64,000 nt of DNA from Eudorina sp. 2006-703-Eu-15 (lineage: Eukaryota; Chlorophyta; Chlorophyceae; Chlamydomonadales; Volvocaceae). The stretch spans positions 132,001 to 196,000 of the forward strand of contig BDSI01000092.1 of NCBI GenBank assembly GCA_003117195.1. Reading direction: 5' to 3'. The notes below the pieces were generated by a model that saw only the letters and a list, made by a program, of their open reading frames with translations, made no database searches and was not told where the DNA came from. Position 1 is the first letter of the stretch. Every line of letters starts with the position of its first letter. This document shows, piece after piece, positions 23,890-34,579 of the stretch. The translations under genes were made by a program, and so were the position numbers.

Positions 23890-24880
23890 TCATGACAAGG
23901 CCCCACCGACACGGCGGCAAGACACCTCCACACCTCAAAGCCGCGAATAAAAAACACATCGGGTCATGACCCCAGACAGACACCGGAGCAAGCAGAGGCG
24001 CACAGCGGGGCAACAATACCAAAGGGATAGGCACAGCAAAGGGCGGGATTTCCAGGAATGGATATATAAAGCCAAGCACGGGAAGCTCGCCCACAGAGGC
24101 ACCCATTACCCAGCTACCACCACCCCTGGAGCACCCAGCGCTTCACCCTCTTGAGGTCTTGGAAGACCCACGCCTGGCTCGTGACAGTGCCCAGCGACCG
24201 CTGGTGGAGCAACCCGCACCCAACGAAACACTGTGACCAATCAACAAAATACTAACGGAAGTCCGGCCCCCTACAGCAGCTGAGGGCAGGCCAGGTCCCC
24301 GACTTGGGCCACGGGCAGGTGAATCCGTAGCAAAAACAGAGGACGGGGCGCCCGTGCCTCAGCCCTCAGGAGCAGGCCCTGCTCACCGCAAGACTCCGCC
24401 CGACATTCTCAAGAAAGGGTGGAATGGTCCCACCGAGGTCCACCCACGTCGCGGGAGGCCCAACTGGGCAAAGCCATGAAGGCGCCCCCAGAAGTCAGCG
24501 ATCGCACGCCGCTCCCCTTGCTCTGCCAACTCCTGTCCCGGCGACAGAGTCGCTCCCTGACCGGGCGCTGTCCGCCGCAGGGTGACCGCCATGCCCTGAA
24601 TCGGCGGCCAGTCTCCATGGCCGCGACCGCTGCCAACACCACCACATCCCAGACACATTGCTCCACGGGCGGCGGGGGCTCCGCCAGCCAAACATGCGCC
24701 CTACGTAACAGCGCCCCTAGTCGAGATTCCACTTGACCCACCACCGCGTGGGCCACCCGACACGACCAGAAATGGTGCTGGCGGGGTGTGTCTATTCTCC
24801 CGCCTTCAACTGGATACCAGCCGCACCCACACCGCGCCATCCTCGAGTGCCGCATATGGGAGTTGCCCAACAAAGGGATG
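23890..24880 (-). mobile_element. LINE fragment C with ORF2 C-terminal coding relic
   Basis: Minus-strand 3' end of a non-LTR retrotransposon. From 24873 downward it encodes a readable ORF2 terminus: RIDTPRQHHFWSCRVAHAVV (zinc-binding C-H-C type segment), then PPPPVEQCVWDVVVLAAVAA. A frame change near 24500 leads on to a segment beginning ADFWGRLHGFAQLGLP. The non-coding tail (23890-24400) is shared with the fragments at 29690 and 36525. It is the best-preserved of the set but is frame-broken and 5' truncated. Confidence 0.7.
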
Positions 24881-25074
24881 CCGTCGATCGTAAGGCGCCA
24901 ACTAGCCTCTTTATGCTCATTTTCCGGGTACTAAACCATAGGCGGCTCAGCAGCCCCTGGATCCGGGCCGCCGCCGGGGTTTTGCCAGAGGGGCAGCAGC
25001 CGGAAATTCAGAAGTCGAAGTACAAGCACTGGATGGGTTTGTCGTTTTCAGGCGCGGCAGCCGTGATGTTGACG

Positions 25075-25330
25075 ACATGCTATGGTATTCAATCCCTGCA
25101 ACGCGCATCGCAAACTAATGCAGTTCCGGTTGTCTTTCTGGGCGCTGGAGGCCAACAGCGGGCGTAGGGGCAGACACCGTGTCCCTAGGGAACAGCGGGT
25201 CTGTCGTTGCTGTGGGGTCGAAGGTCAGGTCGAGGATGAAAAACCATGTTTTGCTAGACTGCCCTGTGTACAGCATTGTTCGCCTACGAGCTTTCTGGGC
25301 CCGTTGGAACACCCGGTTGGGACTCGGGTC
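25075..25330 (+). pseudogene. Relic of a second retroelement reverse-transcriptase C-terminus
   Basis: The plus strand reads PREQRVCRCCGVEGQVEDE, then after a frame shift near 25243 reads NHVLLDCPVYSIVRLRAFWA. The pattern VPREQR-x-C-x-x-C ... EDE-x-H-x-L-x-x-C-P-x-Y is the zinc-binding C-terminal end seen in many non-LTR retrotransposon polyproteins. It differs from the HHFW-type LINE fragments around it, so it is a different family. The frameshift makes it non-functional. Confidence 0.55.
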
Positions 25331-26425
25331 CACCTTGTAACGATTACTACACTATTAGCACATCATCATCGTCAACCCCTACCAAGGCCGCCACCACACC
25401 TGCAGAGGGGTCATGCAGCTATCATAGCCAACACAACAATTTATTTGCTCTCCGTGGAGCAGCATTAGACCCGCCAAATCACGTGGCGGGGAGGGACTGC
25501 ATAAATGCAAACCGTGGGACAGGTAGTCCGGGCGGAGGCAATACCCTGGAGGTTGTCCGTGGGGCGGAGCAAGAGGCCGTAGGGTCCAATCACATGGCGG
25601 CTACTGGCGCGGTGACTTCGCAACTTTGTGTACTAGGCTGTCGGGGCCCGCGGGACAGGGCAGTAAGTTTGTGGGAGGCAATGGGCCGAGGATTAGGTGC
25701 AGGCGCCTAGGTTGTGGCTGCCACGTCATGAGGGGGGCCATTGTCCAGGATATGTCAGTGCCGTCTGGCAGGCGCCGCTCTGCAGTTTGCAGCGGTGGCG
25801 GAAAAGGCGCAGTGACACGCACTTGCTCTTCACTGAAGAAGCTTAGGCGGCTGGGTTTCCGATCCAGTTGCTGCTATGCCGCGCAGTGATGCTGAGGCGC
25901 CTGCGGCAAGATACTCTGTGGGACACGAGTATGACGAGGCCTACTGGCGCCTTCCAGTCGATTGTAAACGCGTTCGGATGATCTCGCATGCATCGCACGG
26001 CGGCCGCAAATGCGGGTGGGACCTGCAGGCAGGCTCGTCGGGGAGGGCGGCACCACTTCTGGTCGTGCAATGTCATCCGGGCGGACTTAAGAAGCAGAAC
26101 GGGTTGGTTCGGGTGCGCAATGCACTGCTGCTGTTGGCAACAGCACCGCCGCCTTTGGAGCGAGTAATCGGGATGTCGCCTTGTTGGCCGGTTTGGGTCG
26201 CGGGCGGAAAACCAGCCTTGTCTCGCGGAGGTAGGGCTAAACGCTGAGGCGGCTCCGCTGGGATCGAATCTCCCATGGTAGATACCGATAATCCCTTAAG
26301 CAGCTCTGCTGTGCACCGTAGTTGGGCTGTCAAGGATTGAATCATCTTGTACATGAATGTTGCGCTCCTGTTATGCGGGGTTGACCGTGCCGCGTAGTTT
26401 CCGCCCAAGCGGGGATGAAGGACGC
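25331..26425. other. No gene seen; probable decayed transposon DNA
   Basis: Plus-strand frames between 25.6 and 25.9 kb are open but unrecognised and may continue the relic just upstream. Nothing else supportable. Confidence 0.25.
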
Positions 26426-26718
26426 TGTTGGAAGAGATATGTGTCCGTGACATCCCGAGCGCTCGGGATGTCACGGACACATATCTCTTCCAACAAAACG
26501 TGGGCCGAGTGGGCGCCACAAGGGGCGAGAGACTCGCCTGTTCGATACCTGGTGCTAGCGCGGGGCGCTGCCAGGATGAAATCCCCAAGTGGAGGAATGG
26601 TGTGTGACATCCGACTCGGGTACTGGCATCACGGAAACACTGGCGGGGGGTGACTTTCCGGATGCTGGGGACGTGAGGCGCCCACTCGGCCCACGTTTTG
26701 TTGGAAGAGATATGTGTC
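26426..26718. mobile_element. Fold-back/MITE-like element with nested inverted repeats
   Basis: 26426-26495 is a perfect 70-base palindrome: 35-base arms meeting at 26460/26461 with no loop. The outer part of its right arm, plus the next bases, runs to about 26518. It is repeated in inverted orientation at about 26674-26717 (both contain ttggaagagatatgtgtcc and aaaacgtgggccgagtgggc or their complements). So one inverted-repeat pair of over 40 bases encloses about 155 bases, and one end is itself doubled into a hairpin. No transposase frame is present. Confidence 0.8.
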
Positions 26719-27362
26719 CAACAGAGGCATGTCCTCTTCCTCATGAAACTAACTTAGGCATGATGTGCAGCAGAAATATGAGTAGAGTCTGAGTACGGAC
26801 ACGTTTGACTCACGAAACACGAATTGACAGCCCCCATCCAATTTCATCGCAATTTTTCACGTCCGACTAAATCGTTTAACTTATTGTCCCCAACCTATAA
26901 TATATGGGCGGCTGAGACATTTAGAGGTGTCGAACAGAACCTAGGATTGCGGGTACGCGGTTGCAAGGTGTTCACATCCTGTGAAACCTGTCTGTATACA
27001 TGCTTCTGAGATAGCTTAGTAGACAAACATAAACGTCAAGAGGCTGTCCGAAAAACTTTGGCTTCCGGGCAATATGAGTAAGATAGCTCGCTCCGCACCT
27101 CTACATCTTGTACATCGTCGCGTATCGAGCCATAACATGCCAACGTAAACAACAAATTTCTTAGATAATCTAAACAGCTCATCACATTCTCTGCTATTCA
27201 AAACAGTTCTGTCGCCGTACAGGAAACCGACATCCAAGTAAGCGTTACTCGGATGGGTCGCCGTACCGCTATCTGCTCGTTGGTCCTTGATCATAAGCTC
27301 ACGGTCACCGACTCAGGTACTTTGTCCGAACTTCTTTGTTCACTACGACCATCTATACAAAA
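26719..27362. other. Intergenic and RBCS2 upstream region
   Basis: No gene seen. A TATA-like ctataatatat near 26895-26905 is about 460 bases from the RBCS2 start codon, too far to call its TATA box with confidence. Confidence 0.3.
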
Positions 27363-28338
27363 ATGGCCGCCGTTATCGCCAAGTCGTCTGTGGCTGCTGC
27401 CGTTGTGCGCCCGGCCCGCAACAGCGTGCGCCCATGCGCCGCGCTGAAGCCGGCCGTCAAGGCTGCCCCGGTTGCCGCCCCGGCGCAGGCCAACAAGATG
27501 ATGGTCTGGACCCCAGTGAACAACAAGTAAGCAGCAAAATTAGTTCGCTAACCTAATTACTTGCTGGACGGTCAATCGTTCCATATGGCCGATCGCTTCA
27601 AACACATTGGGCGGCGATGAAAAACCTATTCCATTTGTTCGTGATCGTAGGATGTTCGAGACCTTCTCCTACCTGCCGCCGCTGTCTGACGAGCAGATTG
27701 CTGCCCAGGTCGACTACATTGTGGCCAACGGTAGGTTCCTGAATTTGTCTTGTTGTGGTGTGATTAAAATGCGCGACACATGACCTGATTGTCCTAATCT
27801 CACCGCTTTTCCGCAGGCTGGATTCCTTGCCTGGAGTTCGCCGAGGCCGACAAGGCCTACGTCTCGAACGAGTCGTGCGTCCGCTTCGGCCCAGTGTCCG
27901 TCGTAAGTCCTGGGGTTGAGGAGTTCGATCGTCTGACTAGTTCACCTGGTAAAATCGGCCTGGTGATCCTGACGTTTTGGCTATGTTCATCCCTGGCAAC
28001 ATATTGTTATTGTTGATTGGCCTTTCGTTACGATACCTGATTGACATTCCATTTTGGAAACATTGCTGATACCCCATCCTTGTACCCATCCCTTATTCCC
28101 CTCGGCGCAGCTCTACTACGACAACCGCTACTGGACCATGTGGAAGCTGCCGATGTTCGGCTGCCGCGACCCGATGCAGGTGCTGCGCGAGATCGTCGCC
28201 TGCACCCGGGCTTTCCCGGACGCCTACGTGCGCCTGGTTGCCTTCGACAACGTGAAGCAGGTGCAGATCATGGGCTTCCTGGTCCAGCGCCCGAAGAGCG
28301 CCAAGGACTGGCAGCCGGCCAACAAGCGCTCGGTCTAA
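27363..28338 (+). CDS. RBCS2: Rubisco small subunit precursor, copy 2 (variant)
   Basis: Exons 27363-27526, 27651-27730, 27817-27902 and 28111-28338 give 185 residues with the same intron positions as its neighbours. It differs from copies 1 and 3 in the mature chain at two places. Residue 65 (my count from MMVW) is Val instead of Cys, at the exon 3/4 join (VRFGPVSV). Residue 98 is Arg instead of Lys (CTRAFPDAY). The transit peptide also differs ([11 protein letters not shown]). Introns share no obvious sequence with the other copies although the exons are almost identical. The splice sites and frame are intact, so it should be functional. Confidence 0.97.
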
Positions 28339-28475
28339 GCGGACCCTGAGTTGTGTTAGCGTCGTCACAGTTACAGGCGATCCAATCCATTCTTTGACGC
28401 TGTTCTGCCGTGTGCTCAACGGCAAATTTTTAATTTTTTGTCTGGGCCTGGCGAGCGTCGTTTTTGGGGGGATGG

Positions 28476-28480
28476 TGTAA
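28476..28480 (+). terminator. TGTAA polyadenylation signal of RBCS2
   Basis: TGTAA about 140 bases after the RBCS2 stop codon. Confidence 0.6.
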
Positions 28481-29689
28481 GGACGTCGATGGTTGTCTGT
28501 GGGTTACGTTTGGCTTGGGCTGTGTGCTCGGAGTGTCGCGAACGGTGTGCTTCACAATAATAGATTTGTAGTAGCATCTCTAAGATGCTTGAGAGGCTGG
28601 ATGAAAGACTCGGAATGACTTGCATTCTTTCTCTCTCTATTCTTGAGCAGAAAACCCTTTTCGTGTAAGCCACCTGTAGCGTGAGTCAGAAGCATATGCA
28701 TGGCCGAGCATGTAAATCTTAAGAGACATATCCGAGGTCAGCGGAAGCGTTATGTGAGATTCACTCTGCGATAACATCAGGAATATTTGACAATGACAGC
28801 GCTAGGGCTTGATAATGGTCCTGAAGCACCGAGTACCCCAAAGCGCCAAATCCAGCACTGACACGGCAACCTAGCGCCACTAAAATACATCCACGCAGAG
28901 TAAACTACCATACATCAGATCCCTTTGCTTGCGGACCGCAAATATAACTAACTCCTCGCCAATGCATAGGTTGCCGGACAGGCCCAAAACACTGAATCTG
29001 AGCGCGCGGTAGGCTGCACAAGAGTTTGCGCGCCGTTGGCATCGGAATCCCCATGCACGACATCCACCACCAAAACCACCGAGATGTCGATGGCCCCCGC
29101 TGCTGTCGCGTTCGTTTGCTACCTTTCTCTGTGGACCAGGTGCCGTATTGAGGGTGCGCGAATGCCGTTGGGTGCCTGAGTGGACTAACTGGATGACAAC
29201 GGCTGGCTTCCATGACCGGGTTTCCCTGGTAGAGTGGGCAAAGTTGGCCCCCGGTTGATTTTTGGTTCGCATGAGGTAGTGGATTGTAGCATTGTCGCGG
29301 TTTGCCTTCTCACTGTGCGGTGAGGAGGCCCGTGATGTATTGAAGGGATGAGGGCCGGCTGGCAGGCACTCATGCCCGCTCTGCGGAGTGCGGCCATGGG
29401 ACAGTGCGGACGCTATGCTACGGCCGACCTCTGTCGGGGGGTGCTGTACCCCGGCAGCGCCGCGTCTTAAGTTACCTGTATGCGAGGGTATGCGGTTCTT
29501 GGAGGCGAGAATTAGAGCCGGTTTGGCAGGATGCGGTCCTGGCCGGGCACGAGGCTAGAAGGGCCCCTGCCTAAATCACACCACTTCTGGGTTGCATGTA
29601 ATTGCAACGTGATTCACATACCGAATGTGGTTGAGCGAGGGGTATGGAGAGCCTAGCGGCGGTACCTCTCGAAACGTGCAGGTGAATTG
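28481..29689. other. Intergenic, no gene seen
   Basis: No exon-like frames or repeats that I can support between RBCS2 and the next LINE end. Confidence 0.35.
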
Positions 29690-30280
29690 AATGAATGAAT
29701 GAACGTTACAGCGGACCCCAAAGGGATCACCGGTGTATACCAGGGCAAGCCCCAGCAGGCCCCACCACCAAGGCGGCAGGACACCTCCACACCTCAACGC
29801 CGCACCCAAAATCACACCGGGCCATGACCCCACCCAGCCAGACACCCAAGCAAGCAGAGGCGCGCAGCGGGGCAACACTACCAAGGGATAGGCACAACAG
29901 AGGGCAGAATCCCCAGAAGTGGATAAAGCCAAGCACAGGGGAGGTCGCCCACACAGGCACCCCATCACCCAGCTACCACCACCCCTGAGGCACCCAACGC
30001 TGCACCCGCTCGAGGTCTGTATTCAGGTATGTATGGTAAGTAACTTGGGTCGCGTATTGACTCCTGTGCCACGCATCGGTTCCCCAATCCTTACCTCTCG
30101 AGGTCTTGGAAGACCCACGCTTGGCTCGTGACACTGCCCAGCGACCGCTAGTGGAGTAGCCCGCATTAGAAGAAATACCTAGGCCAAGCAATAACATACC
30201 AACGGGAGCCCTGCCTCCTACCCAATCTGAGGGCAGGCCAGGTCCCCAACTTGAGCCCCGGGTCGGATAACCCGAATACA
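29690..30280 (-). mobile_element. LINE fragment B: 3' end with (cattcattc) tail
   Basis: On the minus strand this is the non-coding 3' region of the LINE, collinear with 23890-24300 and with 36525-37063 in reverse. The tail at 29690-29705 is a short tetranucleotide run read as cattcattcattcatt on the minus strand. The 5' break is close to the MITE at 30292. Confidence 0.75.
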
Positions 30281-30291
30281 AACAGGTAGAG

Positions 30292-30801
30292 GGCAGTGTT
30301 GCTATCTTCCAAAACGGGGAAATAGAATTCCGCAGGTTTCCGGCCTGTCGCCAGTAGCCAAAAAACCTTTGGCAGGTCAGATTTTGGGGGCCTTTCTAGG
30401 TGCCAGGAAATAAAAACCTCCGGGCAGGCCAGGAAATATTTCGGCGTGTTTCGACAGCAGGGACACTGCTACCACAGCTACGACAGGGATTCTCAGTCTT
30501 GGAGGCCTGAAGCACGCTTTCCTGGCGTCGCGGATGCATATGGGGGGATAACCAGGAGTCCGGGACACGGCATCAGAGTGTGTTTTGGCGGTAGGCAGGT
30601 GTACGACACAGGAATTGCCCCTGCGCCTGCAGATTTCCAGGCCCTTTTGGTAGTCTGGAAAATAGTTGGCAGGGCAGATTTCCGGCTCCCTACAGCGTCA
30701 AATAAATGAAATCTCGCAGGTTTTCTAGGGGTCCGGGAAATGAAAAAATTCCGGGTTTTTGGCCCGTAAATATTTATTTTATTTAAGATAGCAACACTGC
30801 C
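30292..30801. mobile_element. Non-autonomous DNA transposon (MITE) with 17-bp TIRs
   Basis: Perfect 17-base terminal inverted repeats: ggcagtgttgctatctt at 30292-30308 and its complement at 30785-30801. They enclose about 475 bases without a coding frame. The inner part is rich in ccgg/tttcc-type words. The TIR core cagtgttgct resembles hAT ends, but no 8-base target-site duplication is visible, so the superfamily is unproved. Confidence 0.75.
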
Positions 30802-31655
30802 ACGCAACACCATTTTGGGGGCTGTGGGGTGGCCCAAGCGGTTGTCGCGCAGATCGAGGCACGGATAGGGGTGAGCCTTCAAAGGCAGCAGGTGTGGCTC
30901 GCCACGTCCCCCGTTGGGGGTGCAACAGTGCGTCTGGGACGTCGTCGTCTTGGCGACAACCAGTGCCATGGAAACGGGCCGGCGAGCCCTGAGGGCCGAC
31001 AGGTCCAGGAACGCGGACGGGACCCCTCGGCCATCAGTGGATGCTGAAGGGCTAGCCGCCCGGCGGGCAGTGGCGGACTTTTGGAGCCGACTCTACGACT
31101 TCGCGGAGCTGGGAGTCCCATTGAAATTGTGGTCAGCTGTGGGGGCTACACACCCCATCTTGAAGGTGCAGGACGGTCGTCTTGTGTGCCGTGGCCCGGT
31201 TCCGTCAGGCCAGGTTTCTTAACCGAAGCCTTGTCGGCGTTCAGTAGTAGTGGGCCGCGGATGGACGGGGCACTGACGCTCGGTGAAGCTATCGCTAGGT
31301 GTGGGCGGGTTTTTCGGCCCGGTGGGACCGTACGGGCAGGCCCCTGATGGCGACTCGCGAGCCCCCGTGGCTCTCCAAGACTACAGGCCACCGCTGGAGA
31401 AGTGACCCCGCCTTGGTTGGGGTGGTGGTTCGCTAATAGGGCCGCCCTGGTGGCTAACTCCCCCTGAGTGGGCTTTATCCCTTGCCATGGTACGATGGTA
31501 GGTTCTCAGGAACGGGGTGGTTCCCTGGTAGTGTGGGCCCGGGGAGTGTTTCGGTGCACTTGTGGACCCTGTCCGGAGCGCCATGATGGCGCCAGTTCGT
31601 TTAGGCAGTGTATGGTGAGGAGATGACCCGCGGGGTCCGCTGTAACATCCTTGAC
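30802..31655 (+). mobile_element. LINE fragment D: 3' end with ORF2 relic, plus strand
   Basis: Starts right at the MITE end with HHFGGCGVAQAVVAQIEARI, then VQQCVWDVVVLATTSAMETG and RNADGTPRPSVDAEGLAARR. It ends with gtccgctgtaacatccttga. It is a close inverted copy of fragment A. One frame change after the zinc-binding segment and a stop after GPVPSGQVS make it non-coding. Confidence 0.7.
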
Positions 31656-32686
31656 AATAATAATGCCTTCAGAGCCTTCCATAAGTCTGTGTAGCGGTTC
31701 ACTCTTACTCTTAGCAGGCACCTGTGAGCTGGCTGCGTCAAGATGTGAAGTTGTACGGAAGTGATGTTTGTCACGGGGTTTAGTACAATGGAATTATCCT
31801 GGTCCAACAAACCACATTCTCGCTCGCACTGCACGTCTCACGACGAAAGGCGCGCTATGGATCTATGGGTTCCGTAGGCTGTCCTCATCCAATGATTGCA
31901 AGCGTTGCGGCGTCCGCGGCAGAGACACACGTCACACTTGAGCGGGGCATGCAACTCAACAAGCAAGAAACACCCAAGAAACGTTTGCCACTATGAAATG
32001 CGCGAAGTTGTGCGTCTTTCGTGGAACACGCAATGACAAACTGCCGTGCACGAGGAGTCTGCAGGCTCAAACTTTCACGGTAACATGAAAGCGGCACGGG
32101 ATAGTGGCAAGACATAGAATTCTTGCCTTCAGCAAACAGCCATTTTGTCCTTGGTATGAACACAGAATGGCAGTCAAACTTGAAGTGCCAGCGGTGCCAG
32201 GCACATCCGACCTGGTTCAAATTATATAAAGTCTTCCAAGTGCTAAGCGAATCGATTCAAATTTTGGATTAGGCACCTAGACAACAAGCCTTAGTTCCCT
32301 AAAAGAGGTTTATGCATCCAAATGCGATATCCATCATGCAATAACTATTTGCGCGAAGCTTACCAGAAACCCGAGATCAGTGCCCACAGGTCACAAGAAT
32401 GGGAAATGAAGATAGCGTTTGTCATCTTCATATCGTACAATTTGAGTCAAAAGCCAGAATTCGCTCGACCGAAAGCGTCGGAAGGTGCACTAATGGTTTT
32501 TTATATGATTTAAGCGTAAGACATGTCTTACGCCATCACAGCCGTGATTTCACGGGGTACGAGCGCCACCTTATCCCCGCCGTACATTATCCTTTGCATA
32601 TAATCCGCGCGAGCCACATTCCATACAGGAGTTCTTCAGCGACTAACCCATATTCCTTAAATTCGATTGAATACATTTTGAACAAA
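31656..32686. promoter_or_regulatory. Intergenic and RBCS3 upstream region
   Basis: AT-rich DNA with no gene seen. The sequence gcatataatc at about 32596-32605, some 85 bases before the RBCS3 ATG, is a plausible TATA box. Confidence 0.45.
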
Positions 32687-33740
32687 ATGGCCGCTATTGT
32701 CGCTAAGTCCTCCGTTGCCGCCGCTGTGGCGCGCCCGCAGCGCTCTAGCGTGCGCCCATGCGCCGCGCTGAAGCCGGCTGTTAAGGCCGTGCCAGTTGCT
32801 GCCCCGGCTCAGGCCAACAAGATGATGGTCTGGACCCCGGTGAACAACAAGTGAGTCGTTTCAGTCGCGCAGTCGGACAGTGGCATGGCGCTTTGAGATT
32901 TTCATAATTTTGCAAGCAACGGTCTCAACAAAACTATGCGCACCTTTCATCCCAATCAGGATGTTCGAGACCTTCTCCTACCTGCCGCCGCTGAGCGACG
33001 AGCAGATCGCTGCTCAGGTCGACTACATCGTCGCCAACGGTAAGGCTTCCCTGTGCTTAAGGTTCACTGATTTAATTTTCTGTACGTTGATTGGTATAAA
33101 ATCTCAGCGATGGTTTCGGCATGTGTGTTTTCTGATTGCAAACTTGGATGGCGTTCGGTTCACATGAAATCGTTATTGGCTGCAATATTGTACCCGTGCG
33201 TCTCTCTCAGGCTGGATTCCTTGCCTGGAGTTCGCCGAGGCCGACAAGGCCTACGTGTCGAACGAGTCGTGCGTCCGCTTCGGCCCGGTGTCTTGCGTAA
33301 GTGATGACGCGGGTGTGGGGGCTTTCCTAACAACGTTGCAGCTCAGAGTTCTTTGTATGATATGTATACGCTGATCGTCAGCTATTTACGAATCTTGCCG
33401 TAACCCTTGATCGATAGCCGTTCAGCCCTCGTGTGCTACCGTCCATCTTATGGTGATAACCTGGACGTGTGGTCTCAATCTCTGCACCCCTCCCCTTGCT
33501 TCCCCTTCGCAGCTGTACTACGACAACCGCTACTGGACCATGTGGAAGCTGCCGATGTTCGGCTGCCGCGACCCGATGCAGGTGCTGCGCGAGATCGTTG
33601 CCTGCACCAAGGCTTTCCCGGATGCCTACGTGCGCCTGGTTGCCTTCGACAACGTGAAGCAGGTGCAGATCATGGGCTTCCTGGTCCAGCGCCCGAAGAG
33701 CGCCAAGGACTGGCAGCCGGCCAACAAGCGCTCGGTCTAA
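32687..33740 (+). CDS. RBCS3: Rubisco small subunit precursor, copy 3
   Basis: Exons 32687-32850, 32960-33039, 33211-33296 and 33513-33740 give 185 residues. By my reading the mature chain is identical to copy 1. The transit peptide differs by a few residues (MAAIVAKSS at the start, KAVPVAAP before the cleavage site). Intron positions are the same as in the other two copies, while the intron sequences are unrelated by eye. The final exon matches the other copies almost base for base. Confidence 0.98.
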
Positions 33741-34015
33741 GCGCGTTGCCTTGTGTGAAGGACAGCGACTTCGGCTGGGATGGGTTAGCTCAAATTTTCC
33801 CGCGTTGATGCTGGTTCATCCGTGTCGGGTCGTTGGTCATGGTCTTGTACATAGCGGTCGGGTCGGTGAGGGTCGGTGGGATCAGTTGTTCGGCGCCCAC
33901 ACCTGGGTTTGCTGCTTTCAATAAAACCCATCCGGGTTGAGTTACGGCCTGTGATGCCGGGGTTTCCTATTCATTCGAGGTCACTTGACCTTACTTGAGA
34001 AGATCAGATCATTAT

Positions 34016-34020
34016 TGTAA
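34016..34020 (+). terminator. TGTAA polyadenylation signal of RBCS3
   Basis: TGTAA about 275 bases after the stop codon. An AATAAA-like sequence also lies at about 33920. Confidence 0.45.
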
Positions 34021-34236
34021 AATCTCGCTCGGGACGTTCCTTATTTCCACCTCGCTCCATTTAGAGATGGAATCCATATGCACAGACCAGCACGTCCCCG
34101 ATGGGGGTGACATAATTAGGGAATCAGGCAGTCTACTTCTGCATCATAATGCAAGCGAACGGTCTGTTGGTTGATTTGCCTCATGCATCTTGTAGACTCA
34201 GTGATTCCCTGTAATCGTTAAACCTCTTATCCCGGC

Positions 34237-34432
34237 AAATGGGAAAAAGGACAAACAGCTCCGCTTACCTATCTCTGACGAATCAACGCGCTCACAAACG
34301 TTGCCAGCTGCCGAACATTTACAATTACTGGGAAATGAAAAAAGGAAAAACAGCTCCGCTCTTGTTCAACTATCATTGTCGAATCAAACGCGCTCACAAC
34401 CGTTGCCATCTGCCGAACAGTTACAGTTACGG
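34237..34432. repeat. Tandem duplication of about 95-100 bases
   Basis: Two adjacent diverged copies (about 34237-34331 and 34332-34432) sharing aacagctccgct, gaatcaa-cgcgctcacaa, cgttgcca and ctgccgaaca. The flanks are the RBCS3 3' side and the next gene's upstream region. Confidence 0.85.
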
Positions 34433-34579
34433 GGACAATGACAAAACATTCATTTTGAACTTCAAGCGTTGAAAGTAAAGTGGTGTCCTTTGGCGCTGCT
34501 TACAGTACATGCATGACACCTGATCTGAACAGCACACAACATTCAACCTCTGGCAATCCTTGATATAAAGACTTCGGTA

